Assembly: GCA_012513395.1 (NCBI GenBank) | Contig: JAAZCH010000069.1 | Location: 1-14,957, forward strand | Direction: 5' to 3' | Length of the DNA stretch: 14,957 nucleotides | Origin: Tissierellia bacterium | GTDB taxonomy: Bacteria; Bacillota_A; Clostridia; Tissierellales; Peptoniphilaceae | In this document: piece after piece, positions 6,965-14,957 of the stretch | Position numbering within the stretch: position 1 is the first letter of the stretch | Layout of the letters: the number at the start of each line of letters is the position of its first letter | Notes under the pieces: model-generated | The model's input: only the letters and a program-made list of their open reading frames with translations | The model's database searches: none | Told to the model about the DNA's origin: nothing | Program-made: the position numbers and the translations under genes

Positions 6965-7960
6965 ATGTACGTATTAGGAATAGAATCTTCTTGCGATGAA
7001 ACTGCAGCAGCAGTGGTAAAAGATGGAAGAATTATATGTTCAAATATTATTGCTTCACAAATAGACACACATAAAATATACGGAGGAGTAGTTCCCGAGG
7101 TGGCATCTAGAATGCATTTGGAAACTATTAGTTATGTAGTCAGAGAAGCTTTAAGTGAAGCAAATTTAAAAATAAATGAAATAGATTTAATTGGAGCGAC
7201 TAGAGGCCCAGGACTTATTGGCGCTTTATTAGTAGGATTGTCATATGGTAAAGCTTTGGCATTTTCAAATGACATTCCCTTTGTGGGAGTAAATCATATG
7301 GAAGGCCATATTTCTGCAAATTATTTGGATACGGATTTGGAACCACCATTTATTTCCTTGGTAGTTTCAGGAGGACACACTTATTTAATTGTAGTAAAAA
7401 ACGAACTGGAATTTGAAGTAGTGGGAAGAACCAAAGATGATGCAGCAGGTGAAGCTTTTGATAAGATTGCTAGAACTTTGGGACTAGGTTATCCTGGAGG
7501 ACCTTATATAGATAAATATGCAAAAATTGGGAAATCCAATATAGATTTTCCAAGGGTAATGCTAAAAGAAGATAATTACGATTTTAGTTTTAGCGGATTA
7601 AAAACCGCAGTTTTAAACTATATCAATTCTCAAAAGATGAAAGATGAAGACATAGTAATAGAAGATGTGGCTCGAAGCTTTCAAGATGCAGTATTAGATG
7701 TGCTAGTGGGAAAGACGATGAGATTATCTAAAGAGACTGGTATCAATAAAATAGCAGTGTCAGGTGGCGTTTCTGCCAATGACGGACTTCGAAAAAGGTT
7801 TCAAGAATTGGAATCTGAAGGACTAATAAAGTCATACTTTCCGAGTAAAGTTCTCTCCACTGATAATGCAGCTATGATAGCGGGAGCTGCTTATTTTCAG
7901 TACAAAAGAGAGGGAGCAAGTCCTTTCTCCATTAAAGCAGTTGCCAATTTGGGATTGTAG
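6965..7960 (+). CDS. tsaD: tRNA N6-adenosine threonylcarbamoyltransferase TsaD
   Basis: A 331-residue full-length TsaD (Gcp/YgjD). GIESSCDETAAAVV is at 5-18. The metal-binding HMEGH is at 111-115 (His111, His115). SGGHTYLIVV is at 136-144, followed by DDAAGEAFDKIARTLGLGYPGG (158-179), the SGGVSAN phosphate site (266-272) and LSTDNAAMIA (297-306), whose Asp300 is the third metal ligand. It is the catalytic subunit that moves the threonylcarbamoyl group from TC-AMP to A37 of tRNA; it acts in the cytoplasm with TsaB and TsaE encoded just upstream. A GAGGAG at 6953-6958 in the rimI end is the ribosome binding site. The reading frame ends at TAG and the shared terminator begins at the very next base. 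No residue expected for activity is missing. Confidence 0.98.
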   Translation: MYVLGIESSCDETAAAVVKDGRIICSNIIASQIDTHKIYGGVVPEVASRMHLETISYVVREALSEANLKINEIDLIGATRGPGLIGALLVGLSYGKALAFSNDIPFVGVNHMEGHISANYLDTDLEPPFISLVVSGGHTYLIVVKNELEFEVVGRTKDDAAGEAFDKIARTLGLGYPGGPYIDKYAKIGKSNIDFPRVMLKEDNYDFSFSGLKTAVLNYINSQKMKDEDIVIEDVARSFQDAVLDVLVGKTMRLSKETGINKIAVSGGVSANDGLRKRFQELESEGLIKSYFPSKVLSTDNAAMIAGAAYFQYKREGASPFSIKAVANLGL

Positions 7961-8020
7961 ATTAAAAATATCCTAGTGTAAAATGCGATTTTAGCATTTC
8001 TACACTAGGATATTTTTAAT
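7961..8020. terminator. Long bidirectional terminator hairpin between tsaD and the ABC-F gene
   Basis: Arms at 7961-7986 and 7994-8020 pair over 26 bp with a single unpaired C at 8000 and a 7-base loop (7987-7993). Each strand ends in an A/T-rich run (TATTTTTAAT), so it can end transcription both ways. It fills the whole gap between the tsaD stop (7960) and the ABC-F stop (8022). Confidence 0.92.
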
Positions 8021-8021
8021 T

Positions 8022-9920
8022 TTAGCTTAATAGCATCCAATCGTCATATAAATTTTCCAATTCTTGGGATACCGAATCTCTTTTCATACTTAACTCCAGT
8101 ATCTTTTCATAATCAACAGCGATTTCTGGATTTGCCATAGTCATATCCAGTTCTTCTATTTCCATTTCCAAATCTGAAATTTTAGCTTCTAATTTTTCCA
8201 GCTCCTGGCGTTTTTTTCTTTCTTCACGGATTTTCTCTCGTTCTTCCTTTTGAATAGCACGCCTTTCGGTCATCGTCATTTCTTTTATTTCTTCTGGAGA
8301 AGCTTCTAGTTCTTCTTTTTTTTGGACGTAATAATTGTAATCACCTAAAAATTCATTTATAGAATCCTTTTCCATTTCCCAAATTTTATTTGCATAGTTG
8401 TTTAGAAAATACCTATCGTGAGAGATGGAGATTACTGTGCCTTCATAATCTTTCAGGGCTTTTTCTAAAATTTCTTTGGAGTCTATATCTAAATGGTTCG
8501 TAGGTTCGTCCATCAACAGTACGTTGGAGTCTGAAAGCATTAGCTTTAATATGGACACTCTAGCCTTTTCTCCACCGCTTAAAAACTTAATTTCTTTTAA
8601 TATGTCATCACCTATGAACATCATTTTTGCTAAATAGGATCTGATTTCGAAATGAGTGAGTTTAGGGTAGGAATCCCATATCTCCTCAATTATCGTATTT
8701 TCATTATTTAAATGAGACATTTCTTGGTCAAAGTAGCCGATTTGGACATTAGTACCAATCTTCAACTCTCCTTTAAAAGATGGGATTCTGCCAGATAATA
8801 TTTTGAACAATGTGGATTTTCCAACGCCATTTTCTCCAATAATTCCTATTCTATCTCCTTTAAAACATTTAAAATTTATGTTAGTAAATACCAAATGATC
8901 TCCAAAGGATTTGGATAAATTTTCTCCTATAAAGATGTCATTACCAGGTTTTATATTAGTTTTAAATCTAATCGAAGCTGTCTTGTTGATTTTTATCGGA
9001 TCAATGGTTTCTAGTTTTTCCAATTGCTTCAATCTACTTTGGCCTTGGCGAATTGCTTTTTCTCTGCCAACACTTAAAAAACGATCTATAATTTTCTTTT
9101 CTCGTTCTATTTCTTTTTGCTGATTTTCATATTGCCTTTTTCTAACTTCCAGATCTTTTGCTCTTAATTTCGAGAACTGTGTATAGTTTCCATAGTAAGT
9201 AAACAGTTCTTGGTTTTCCAATAAAAATATCCTATTGACTACATTGTCTAAGAAAAATCTATCGTGACTTACTACCATAAATGTTCCTTTATAGTCTCTC
9301 AAATATCCTTCCAGCCAAGAAATAGACTTAATGTCCAAGTGGTTAGTAGGTTCATCTAGAAACATGAAATCAGGATTAGATAAAAGTAATTTTGCTAGAT
9401 TAACTCTAGACTTTTGACCACCACTTAAGTCGTTTACAGTTTTATGGAATTCATTTTCAGAAAATCCTAATCCTTTTATAACTCCTCTAACTCTGGAGTT
9501 AATAGAATGCCCGTCTAGTTCGATATATTTTTCTGATAATTTGCTGTATTGTTCAAGTAATTTTTCGCTTTGTGGAGATTCTTCCGTGATTTTACTTATT
9601 TCAATTTCCAGGTTTCTAATATCTTTTTCCATATCAAATACATCTTGAAAAATAGTAAGACATTCTTCAATAATGGTTTTGTCGCTGGAAATTTTAGTAT
9701 ATTGTTTTAGATAACTGGGTTTAGCATCCTTTTGGTAGAAAATTTCTCCGCTGTCGTAGTCGGTTTCACCGGACAATACGTTTAACAAAGTCGTCTTTCC
9801 GCTACCATTGTGACCTATAAGTCCAATCTTCTCTCCCTCTTCTATATGAAAATTTACATCTTTAAAAATTGAATCATAAATGAAAAATTTACTCAGATTT
9901 CTCACACTTAATATAGCCAT
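8022..9920 (-). CDS. ABC-F family ATPase, YdiF-like
   Basis: A 632-residue soluble protein with two ABC ATPase domains and no membrane segment. First domain: Walker A GHNGSGKTT (36-44), signature LSGGQ (165-169), Walker B with FLDEPTNHLD (187-196) and SHD (218-220). Linker: about 240-330, rich in charged residues, the P-site tRNA interaction motif of ABC-F proteins. Second domain: GENGVGKST (362-370), LSGGE (447-451), MDEPTNHLD (470-478) and SHD (500-502). The C-terminal 95 residues (about 540-630) form a charged coiled coil ending YDDWMLL, as in Bacillus YdiF. Family role: ABC-F factors bind the ribosomal E site and relieve stalled or non-productive states. Both catalytic Glu residues (EPTNHLD) are intact. 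A housekeeping role is more likely than antibiotic resistance given the conserved tsaD-rex location, but the sequence does not prove this. Start ATG 9918-9920 follows GGAGG by 6 bases. Confidence 0.93.
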   Translation of the reverse strand: MAILSVRNLSKFFIYDSIFKDVNFHIEEGEKIGLIGHNGSGKTTLLNVLSGETDYDSGEIFYQKDAKPSYLKQYTKISSDKTIIEECLTIFQDVFDMEKDIRNLEIEISKITEESPQSEKLLEQYSKLSEKYIELDGHSINSRVRGVIKGLGFSENEFHKTVNDLSGGQKSRVNLAKLLLSNPDFMFLDEPTNHLDIKSISWLEGYLRDYKGTFMVVSHDRFFLDNVVNRIFLLENQELFTYYGNYTQFSKLRAKDLEVRKRQYENQQKEIEREKKIIDRFLSVGREKAIRQGQSRLKQLEKLETIDPIKINKTASIRFKTNIKPGNDIFIGENLSKSFGDHLVFTNINFKCFKGDRIGIIGENGVGKSTLFKILSGRIPSFKGELKIGTNVQIGYFDQEMSHLNNENTIIEEIWDSYPKLTHFEIRSYLAKMMFIGDDILKEIKFLSGGEKARVSILKLMLSDSNVLLMDEPTNHLDIDSKEILEKALKDYEGTVISISHDRYFLNNYANKIWEMEKDSINEFLGDYNYYVQKKEELEASPEEIKEMTMTERRAIQKEEREKIREERKKRQELEKLEAKISDLEMEIEELDMTMANPEIAVDYEKILELSMKRDSVSQELENLYDDWMLLS

Positions 9921-9937
9921 ATCTATCCTCCAATTCT

Positions 9938-9965
9938 ATTCTAACAAAAATTTCCTGAATGTAAA
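9938..9965 (-). promoter_or_regulatory. Candidate promoter of the ABC-F gene
   Basis: On the minus strand TTTACA (9960-9965) and TAGAAT (9938-9943) are 16 bases apart. A start site about 7 bases downstream would leave a leader of only about 10 bases that begins at the GGAGG ribosome binding site, so the assignment is tentative. A second TAGAAT overlaps at 9933-9938. Confidence 0.35.
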
Positions 9966-9997
9966 ATCAAATAAGTAAATATATAATAAACAAATCT

Positions 9998-10027
9998 TTG
10001 AACATTTAATTAAATCTATGATATAAT
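9998..10027 (+). promoter_or_regulatory. Promoter of rex
   Basis: TTGAAC (9998-10003) and a perfect TATAAT (10022-10027) are 18 bases apart. The expected start site (about 10034) falls inside the palindrome at 10030-10041. The rex start codon follows with GGAG at 10049-10052. Confidence 0.6.
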
Positions 10028-10029
10028 TA

Positions 10030-10041
10030 CCTTAATTAAGG
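10030..10041. promoter_or_regulatory. Perfect 12-bp palindrome at the rex transcription start (candidate operator)
   Basis: CCTTAATTAAGG is its own reverse complement and lies 2 bases after the -10 box, where a bound repressor would block RNA polymerase. It is not a good match to the known Rex operator types (TTGTGA-N6-TCACAA or the clostridial TTGTTAA-N4-TTAACAA). An autoregulatory site is therefore only a possibility; chance is plausible in AT-rich DNA. Confidence 0.3.
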
Positions 10042-10059
10042 ATCTAATGGAGTGATAAT

Positions 10060-10686
10060 ATGTCAGAGAAGAAAGTATCGATAGCAGTTATTAGACGCTT
10101 GCCGAAGTATCTAAGATTTTTAGAAGACCTTGAAGAGTCTGGGGTAAAAGGTATTTCATCCCAAGAACTTAGCGAATTGACAGGATTTACAGCTTCACAA
10201 ATTAGACAGGACTTCAATAACTTCGGGGGTTTTGGGCAACAAGGATTTGGATATAATGTAAAAAGTTTAAAAGAAAATATTGGAAAAATTGTTGGTTACG
10301 ATTTGACTAAGAATGCGGTTATTGTGGGCGCCGGAAATCTTGGTAAAACAATTGCAAAATATTCAGGCTTTAGAGATGCAGGGTTAAATATTATAGGAAT
10401 ATTTGACCGAAATCCTAATAATATCGGCCAAGATATTGATGGAACAGAGATTCAAGATATCTCTAAGATAGAAAATTTCCTTAAAAATAAGAAAGTGCAC
10501 GTAGGCATCATAACAGTAGACAAGGAAAGCGCTCAAGATGTAGCTGATCTTTTTGTAAAATACGGAGTAAACGGAATTTGGAATTTTGCTCCTCTCGATT
10601 TAAATTTACCTGAAGAAACAATGGTAGAAAACATGCGATTTACAGAAAGTTTGCTGGTGTTGTCATATTTTTTAAAAAACAAGTAA
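10060..10686 (+). CDS. rex: Redox-sensing transcriptional repressor Rex
   Basis: A 208-residue, full-length Rex. Residues 1-80 form the winged helix: IRRLPKYLRFLEDL (11-24), then SSQELSELTGFTASQIRQDFNNFGGFG (33-59), the recognition region, and QGFGYNV (61-67). Residues 85-208 form the Rossmann domain with GAGNLG (90-95), GIFDRNP (113-119) and the C-terminal domain-swapped helix ending MRFTESLLVLSYFL. Known role: a dimer that binds operators of fermentation and respiration genes and is released by NADH, so it reads the NADH/NAD+ ratio. ATG 10060 is preceded by GGAG with 7-base spacing and by its own promoter. The gene is followed at once by an intrinsic terminator, so it is largely monocistronic. 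The position between the ydiF homologue and groESL is as in Bacillus. Confidence 0.97.
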   Translation: MSEKKVSIAVIRRLPKYLRFLEDLEESGVKGISSQELSELTGFTASQIRQDFNNFGGFGQQGFGYNVKSLKENIGKIVGYDLTKNAVIVGAGNLGKTIAKYSGFRDAGLNIIGIFDRNPNNIGQDIDGTEIQDISKIENFLKNKKVHVGIITVDKESAQDVADLFVKYGVNGIWNFAPLDLNLPEETMVENMRFTESLLVLSYFLKNK

Positions 10687-10689
10687 TAT
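10660..10689 (+). promoter_or_regulatory. Possible promoter for the DNA glycosylase gene inside the rex 3' end
   Basis: TTGTCA (10660-10665) and TAATAT (10684-10689) are 18 bases apart. A start near 10696 would put the whole hairpin at 10693-10719 in the leader. The -10 is only 4 of 6 and the site may be fortuitous. Confidence 0.3.
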
Positions 10690-10692
10690 ATT

Positions 10693-10723
10693 AAGGCGAA
10701 GTTATTGTAACTTTGCCTTTTTT
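10693..10723 (+). terminator. Intrinsic terminator after rex
   Basis: A 12-bp stem (10693-10704 with 10708-10719, one G-U pair) and a 3-base loop are followed by an unbroken run of T to 10723. It lies 7 bases after the rex stop codon and directly in front of the ribosome binding site of the next gene. Confidence 0.85.
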
Positions 10724-10727
10724 GGAG
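10724..10727 (+). promoter_or_regulatory. Shine-Dalgarno GGAG that sets the TTG start of the DNA glycosylase
   Basis: GGAG followed by six A residues precedes TTG at 10734. The frame is open further upstream to a TTG at 10713, but that codon lies within the right arm of the terminator hairpin and has no ribosome binding site, so it is rejected. Confidence 0.7.
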
Positions 10728-10733
10728 AAAAAA

Positions 10734-11612
10734 TTGGAAATAAATATAAATGAAAATAAAATAATACTTCAAGGACAAGATTCTTTTGAACCTGAACATA
10801 TTTTTGAATGCGGCCAAGCCTTTAGATGGGACAGAGAAGCAGACGGAAGTTATACAGTGGTTGCTCATGAGAGAGTGATTAACGTATCTAGTTTTGGCAA
10901 GGATGTCATAATAAAAAACACTAATATTGAAGATTTTGAAAAGATTTGGAAAAATTATTTTGATCTTGAAACTGATTATATTAAAATACAAAACACCTTT
11001 AATAAAGACGAAATTATGCAAGAGGCTATAGAATATGGTAAGGGCATAAGGGTTTTGAATCAAGAGCCTTTCGAAACCATGATTTCTTTTATGGTTTCAG
11101 CTAATAATAGGATACCTCAAATTAAAAAATCTATAGGTTTAATTTCTCAATATTATGGGGAGAAAATTGAAACGATTAATGGAATTGACTATTTTTCTTT
11201 TCCAACTCCTGAAGCCTTAGCTAGTGCTAGGCCTGAAGACTTAAGGGAATATTGTAGAGTAGGATTTAGAGATGAGAGAATAGTAAAAACTTCTAAGCTA
11301 ATTTATGATGGAACTTATAATATAGAGGCATTTATGAATATGGAAAGAGAACAAATTAGAAAAAGTTTAGTTGAACTACCAGGTATTGGACCTAAAATAG
11401 CTGATTGTATTTTATTATTTGCCTTTAAGAAAAAAGATTCATTCCCTGTAGATGTATGGATTAAAAGGGTTATGGAAACTTTGTATTTTGGAAAAGAAGT
11501 AAATAAAAATTTGGTGAGTGAGTTGGGAAGGGAAAAATTCGGAGAATATGCCGGTGTCGCTCAACAGTATTTATTTTATTATGGCAGAGAAAATGCTATT
11601 GGGAAGCAATAA
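10734..11612 (+). CDS. OGG1-type 8-oxoguanine DNA glycosylase / AP lyase
   Basis: A 292-residue DNA glycosylase of the OGG family (TTG start). The N-terminal domain has ECGQAFRWD (25-33), the conserved CGQ-FRW motif. The helix-hairpin-helix is at about 214-236, LPGIGPKIADCILLFAF, with the catalytic lysine K221 in GPK. VDVWIKRV (239-246) carries the conserved catalytic aspartate D240. These match human OGG1 K249 and D268. Expected reaction: excision of 8-oxoguanine paired with C through a Schiff base, with AP lyase activity. It follows the rex terminator and precedes the CIRCE-controlled groESL, so it may rely on read-through or on an internal promoter at the end of rex. 3-methyladenine glycosylase (AlkA-like) is the alternative family, but the K and D pair and the CGQ-FRW start favour OGG. 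The last residues are unremarkable. Confidence 0.9.
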   Translation: MEININENKIILQGQDSFEPEHIFECGQAFRWDREADGSYTVVAHERVINVSSFGKDVIIKNTNIEDFEKIWKNYFDLETDYIKIQNTFNKDEIMQEAIEYGKGIRVLNQEPFETMISFMVSANNRIPQIKKSIGLISQYYGEKIETINGIDYFSFPTPEALASARPEDLREYCRVGFRDERIVKTSKLIYDGTYNIEAFMNMEREQIRKSLVELPGIGPKIADCILLFAFKKKDSFPVDVWIKRVMETLYFGKEVNKNLVSELGREKFGEYAGVAQQYLFYYGRENAIGKQ

Positions 11613-11673
11613 ATTATTGTAAGACTGTATTTTCAAATTTAAATGTGAAATTGATATAAAAAAATGATTTTCG

Positions 11674-11702
11674 TTGATTAAATTAGTTTTAAAAGGTAAT
11701 AT
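11674..11702 (+). promoter_or_regulatory. Promoter of groES-groEL
   Basis: TTGATT (11674-11679) and TAATAT (11697-11702) have 17-base spacing; alternative -10 boxes overlap in the TATATATTAT stretch at 11702-11711. The start site would lie just before or within the CIRCE element, the usual arrangement for HrcA control. The rest of 11613-11673 shows no convincing terminator or other element. Confidence 0.55.
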
Positions 11703-11714
11703 ATATATTATGGA

Positions 11715-11741
11715 TTAGCACTCATAAAGGTTGAGTGCTAA
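11715..11741. promoter_or_regulatory. CIRCE operator (HrcA binding site) of groESL
   Basis: Perfect consensus: TTAGCACTC (11715-11723), nine-base spacer, GAGTGCTAA (11733-11741). Known role: the heat-shock repressor HrcA binds here and GroEL helps keep HrcA active. The site lies in the leader 40 bases before the groES start. No hrcA gene is in the window. Confidence 0.98.
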
Positions 11742-11781
11742 CATTATGAAAAAAATAAAAAAGATTGAAAGGAAGGTCATT

Positions 11782-12063
11782 ATGAATTTAAAACCAATCG
11801 GTGACAAAATAATTGTTAAAAAGGTTAAACCTGAAGAGAGAACAGTTGGAGGAATCGTTCTTCCTGACTCAGCTAAAGAAGCACCACAATATGCTATAGT
11901 TGTATCTATCGGACCAGATATACTTGCAGATGATGAGAAAAAAGACCAAGTTAAAGTCGGAGACAAAGTAGTATATACTAAATATGCTGGAACAGAAATT
12001 AAAGTTGACGACGAAGAAATGATTATTTGTAAATTGACTGACTTACTTGCAATAGTAGAATAA
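11782..12063 (+). CDS. groES: Co-chaperonin GroES
   Basis: A 93-residue GroES starting MNLKPIGDKIIVKKV. The mobile loop TVGGIVLPDSAKE is at about 21-33 and the roof/C-terminal strands end KLTDLLAIVE. It forms the heptameric lid of the GroEL chamber and triggers folding cycles. The ATG at 11782 is chosen because AAAGGAAGG (11768-11776) lies 5 bases upstream. The open frame continues back into the CIRCE element, which cannot be coding. groEL follows after 19 bases with its own strong ribosome binding site. Regulation: HrcA/CIRCE. Length and motifs are normal. Confidence 0.98.
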   Translation: MNLKPIGDKIIVKKVKPEERTVGGIVLPDSAKEAPQYAIVVSIGPDILADDEKKDQVKVGDKVVYTKYAGTEIKVDDEEMIICKLTDLLAIVE

Positions 12064-12073
12064 AAAATTATAG

Positions 12074-13702
<1,629 letters not shown>

Positions 13703-13712
13703 TATTTAAAAT

Positions 13713-13749
13713 AAACTTCTTTGGAATATATTTCTAAAGAAGTTTTTTT
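13713..13749 (+). terminator. Intrinsic terminator of groESL
   Basis: A 14-bp stem (13713-13726 with 13732-13745, one G-U pair) and 5-base loop are followed by seven T residues (13743-13749). Confidence 0.9.
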
Positions 13750-13778
13750 ATTGGAATCTATTTATAATTATAATAATC

Positions 13779-13808
13779 TTGACATTACATCTCCTTATAG
13801 ACTATTAT
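13779..13808 (+). promoter_or_regulatory. Promoter of the AhpD-like gene
   Basis: A consensus TTGACA (13779-13784) and TATTAT (13803-13808), spacer 18. An AT-rich UP-like stretch precedes it (13760-13778). The start site near 13815 gives a leader of about 19 bases. Confidence 0.75.
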
Positions 13809-13833
13809 TTGAACATTAGAAAGAGGTGCGATA

Positions 13834-14418
13834 TTGGCAACATTTGGAAGAAAATTATTTAGTATTTCGGAAATTTATCAAAACATTTATAAAGCGATAG
13901 TATCTAGAAAAGATTATAATAAAGCAATAAAAAACAATCTAATATCCAATCAATTCAAAGAAAGAATTATGCTTGCTGTTACAGAAGTAAATAAATGCGA
14001 TATGTGTACTTATGCGCACACGAAGGCCGCATTAGAATCTGGAATGTCCAATGAAGAGATCCAAAAGATTTTAATTGGAGATTTGAAATATGCACCTGAA
14101 GATGAAGTAAAGGGGATTTTATTTGCACAACATTATGCTGATTTTAGGGGTGAGCCAGACAAAGACATCTGGGTTTCTTTGGTCAAAGAATATGGAATGG
14201 AAAAGTCATTAGGAATCTTAGGCGTCATAAGAAAAATAATGTTAGGCAACTCGATAGGAATTCCTCTAGGCTCACTTAAAGGTAGATTTAAAGGACAATC
14301 TGACCCTAGATCAAGTTTAGGTTATGAACTATTGGTTTTACTTTTAACTGGACCTTTGTTTATCGTAGCGATGATATCAAGCATGATGCCTATGATTAAG
14401 AAATTTGTTTTGGAATAG
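13834..14418 (+). CDS. AhpD/carboxymuconolactone decarboxylase-like protein with C-terminal hydrophobic segment
   Basis: A 194-residue protein with a TTG start preceded by AGAGGTG at 5-base spacing. The core is AhpD-like: EVNKCDMCTYAHTKAALESGMS (51-72) holds Glu51, Cys55, Cys58 and His62, the E-CxxC-x3-H arrangement of the AhpD active site. SNEEIQKILIGDL (72-84) and the alanine/histidine helix ILFAQHYADFRGEP (95-108) follow as in the family. About 110-160 is less typical. Residues 164-183 (ELLVLLLTGPLFIVAMISSM region) form a strong hydrophobic, probably membrane-spanning, segment that AhpD proteins normally lack. Likely activity is thiol-based peroxide or disulfide reduction, not carboxymuconolactone decarboxylation; this is inference. 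It has its own promoter and lies 32 bases before the YbjQ-family gene, so the two are probably co-transcribed. Confidence 0.8.
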   Translation: MATFGRKLFSISEIYQNIYKAIVSRKDYNKAIKNNLISNQFKERIMLAVTEVNKCDMCTYAHTKAALESGMSNEEIQKILIGDLKYAPEDEVKGILFAQHYADFRGEPDKDIWVSLVKEYGMEKSLGILGVIRKIMLGNSIGIPLGSLKGRFKGQSDPRSSLGYELLVLLLTGPLFIVAMISSMMPMIKKFVLE

Positions 14419-14450
14419 TTTTTTCATAAATCATTATTCAAGGAGGCAAT

Positions 14451-14771
14451 ATGATTATTACAACTACAAATTCTGTTGAAGGAAGAGAGATTGATGAATA
14501 CCTTGGATTAGTTTTCGGTGAAGTTGTATCTAGTCTAGGTTTTATTGGAAGCTTAGGAGCTGGTCTGATGAGTTATGCCCAAGGCAGAGTTTCTGGCTAT
14601 GAAGATGAAATACTTTCTGCTAGAAATGGTGCTATAGAAGAAATGAAACTTAGAGCTGAAAAAATGGGCGCAAATGCTGTAGTAGGTTGTAAAATGGACT
14701 ATGAAGTTTTAGGATCAGGTGGCGCTGTAATGATGGTTTCTATTTCAGGAACAGCAGTAAAACTTAAATAA
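14451..14771 (+). CDS. YbjQ/UPF0145 family protein
   Basis: A 106-residue protein with the YbjQ layout: MIITTTNSVEGREIDEYLGLVFGEVV (1-26), then ARNGAIEEMKLRAEKMGANAVVGCKMDYEVLG (57-88) and a C-terminal strand, MMVSISGTAVKL. The family (formerly DUF74) folds as a pentameric dodecin-like ring. It is called putative heavy-metal-binding by some databases, with no firm function. A strong AGGAGG at 14440-14445 lies 5 bases before the ATG. No terminator follows; the next unit, rpsU, has its own promoter. Residues of the usual ARxxA/MGANAV motif are intact. Co-transcription with the AhpD-like gene is inferred from spacing only. Confidence 0.85.
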   Translation: MIITTTNSVEGREIDEYLGLVFGEVVSSLGFIGSLGAGLMSYAQGRVSGYEDEILSARNGAIEEMKLRAEKMGANAVVGCKMDYEVLGSGGAVMMVSISGTAVKLK

Positions 14772-14803
14772 AAATTTAATAGTAAAATAAATAATCTAAA
14801 TTC

Positions 14804-14832
14804 TTGATTAATATAGTATTTTAATGTATAAT
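14804..14832 (+). promoter_or_regulatory. Promoter of rpsU
   Basis: TTGATT (14804-14809) and a perfect TATAAT (14827-14832) with 17-base spacing. The leader to the start codon is about 45 bases and contains the strong AGGGAGGG ribosome binding site (14871-14878). Confidence 0.7.
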
Positions 14833-14884
14833 TTTACAGTATTAACAATTATACGTACTCTTTTCTACGAAGGGAGGGATTTAG

Positions 14885-14957
14885 ATGTCAGAAATAAAAG
14901 TAGGGGAAAATGAATCCTTAGATAATGCGTTAAAGAGATTTAAAAGACAATGTGCTA
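14885..14957 (+). CDS. rpsU: 30S ribosomal protein S21, N-terminal part (3' end outside window)
   Basis: The ATG at 14885 follows AGGGAGGG by 6 bases. The 24 visible codons read MSEIKVGENESLDNALKRFKRQCA, which is the conserved start of S21 (the ExESLDxALRRFKRxC block). S21 binds the 30S platform near the anti-Shine-Dalgarno end of 16S rRNA and helps initiation. In many Bacillota rpsU is followed by a YqeY/GatB-like gene, but this lies outside the window. Confidence 0.93.
   Translation, partial: MSEIKVGENESLDNALKRFKRQCA

Noticed and set aside
10533..11063. 176-codon minus-strand open frame across the end of rex and the start of the glycosylase
   Set aside because: It is antisense to two well-supported genes, crosses the rex terminator, and its low-complexity Phe/Ile/Tyr-rich product matches nothing recognisable.
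11731..11781. Longer GroES start upstream
   Set aside because: The added codons overlap the CIRCE operator; the ATG at 11782 has the proper ribosome binding site and the standard GroES N-terminus.

Overview
The window is AT-rich, compact bacterial chromosome. It carries strong Shine-Dalgarno sites (AGGAGG type), TTG and GTG-type start options, intrinsic terminators, a CIRCE element and a Rex regulator. Together these point to a low-GC Bacillota, most likely an anaerobic member of the Clostridia/Tissierellia (Peptoniphilaceae-like). That placement is inferred from gene content and style; no rRNA or phylogenetic marker comparison was possible.

Layout. (1) Bases 1-2472, plus strand: the end of an operon of molybdenum-hydroxylase accessory genes: XdhC-family C-terminus (cut by the window edge), yqeC, a MocA-type nucleotidyltransferase and yqeB. 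YqeB and YqeC are the marker proteins of selenium-dependent molybdenum hydroxylase maturation. The operon ends in a 21-bp perfect hairpin at 2466-2511. (2) 2551-5268, minus strand: a 905-residue exported phosphodiester glycosidase (NAGPA/DUF2233) with Ig-like and carbohydrate-binding-like regions and a C-terminal domain that resembles a metallophosphoesterase without its metal ligands. (3) 5347-7960, plus: tsaE-tsaB-rimI-tsaD, overlapping or abutting genes that supply three of the t6A tRNA-modification proteins and an N-acetyltransferase. (4) 8022-9920, minus: an ABC-F ATPase (YdiF type) facing tsaD across a long shared hairpin. (5) 9998-11612, plus: rex (NADH-sensing repressor), a terminator, then an OGG-type 8-oxoguanine DNA glycosylase. 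(6) 11674-13749, plus: groES-groEL behind a perfect CIRCE operator and closed by a terminator. (7) 13779-14957, plus: an AhpD-like CxxC protein with a C-terminal hydrophobic segment, a YbjQ-family protein, and the start of rpsU (ribosomal protein S21), which runs off the window.

How it works together. The block from tsaE to groEL keeps the order known from Bacillus subtilis (ydiB-ydiC-ydiD-ydiE, ydiF, rex, groES-groEL), with the ABC-F gene inverted and a DNA glycosylase between rex and groES. It is a core housekeeping and stress-response segment (tRNA modification, ribosome-associated ATPase, redox sensing, oxidative DNA repair, chaperonin). The less ordinary parts are the selenium/molybdenum maturation operon and the large exported glycosidase between it and tsaE. 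I did not find a convincing wholly new system. The best leads are the degenerate phosphoesterase-like domain of the exported glycosidase, the membrane-tailed AhpD-like protein next to YbjQ, and the hairpin organisation of the convergent and rex-ogg junctions.
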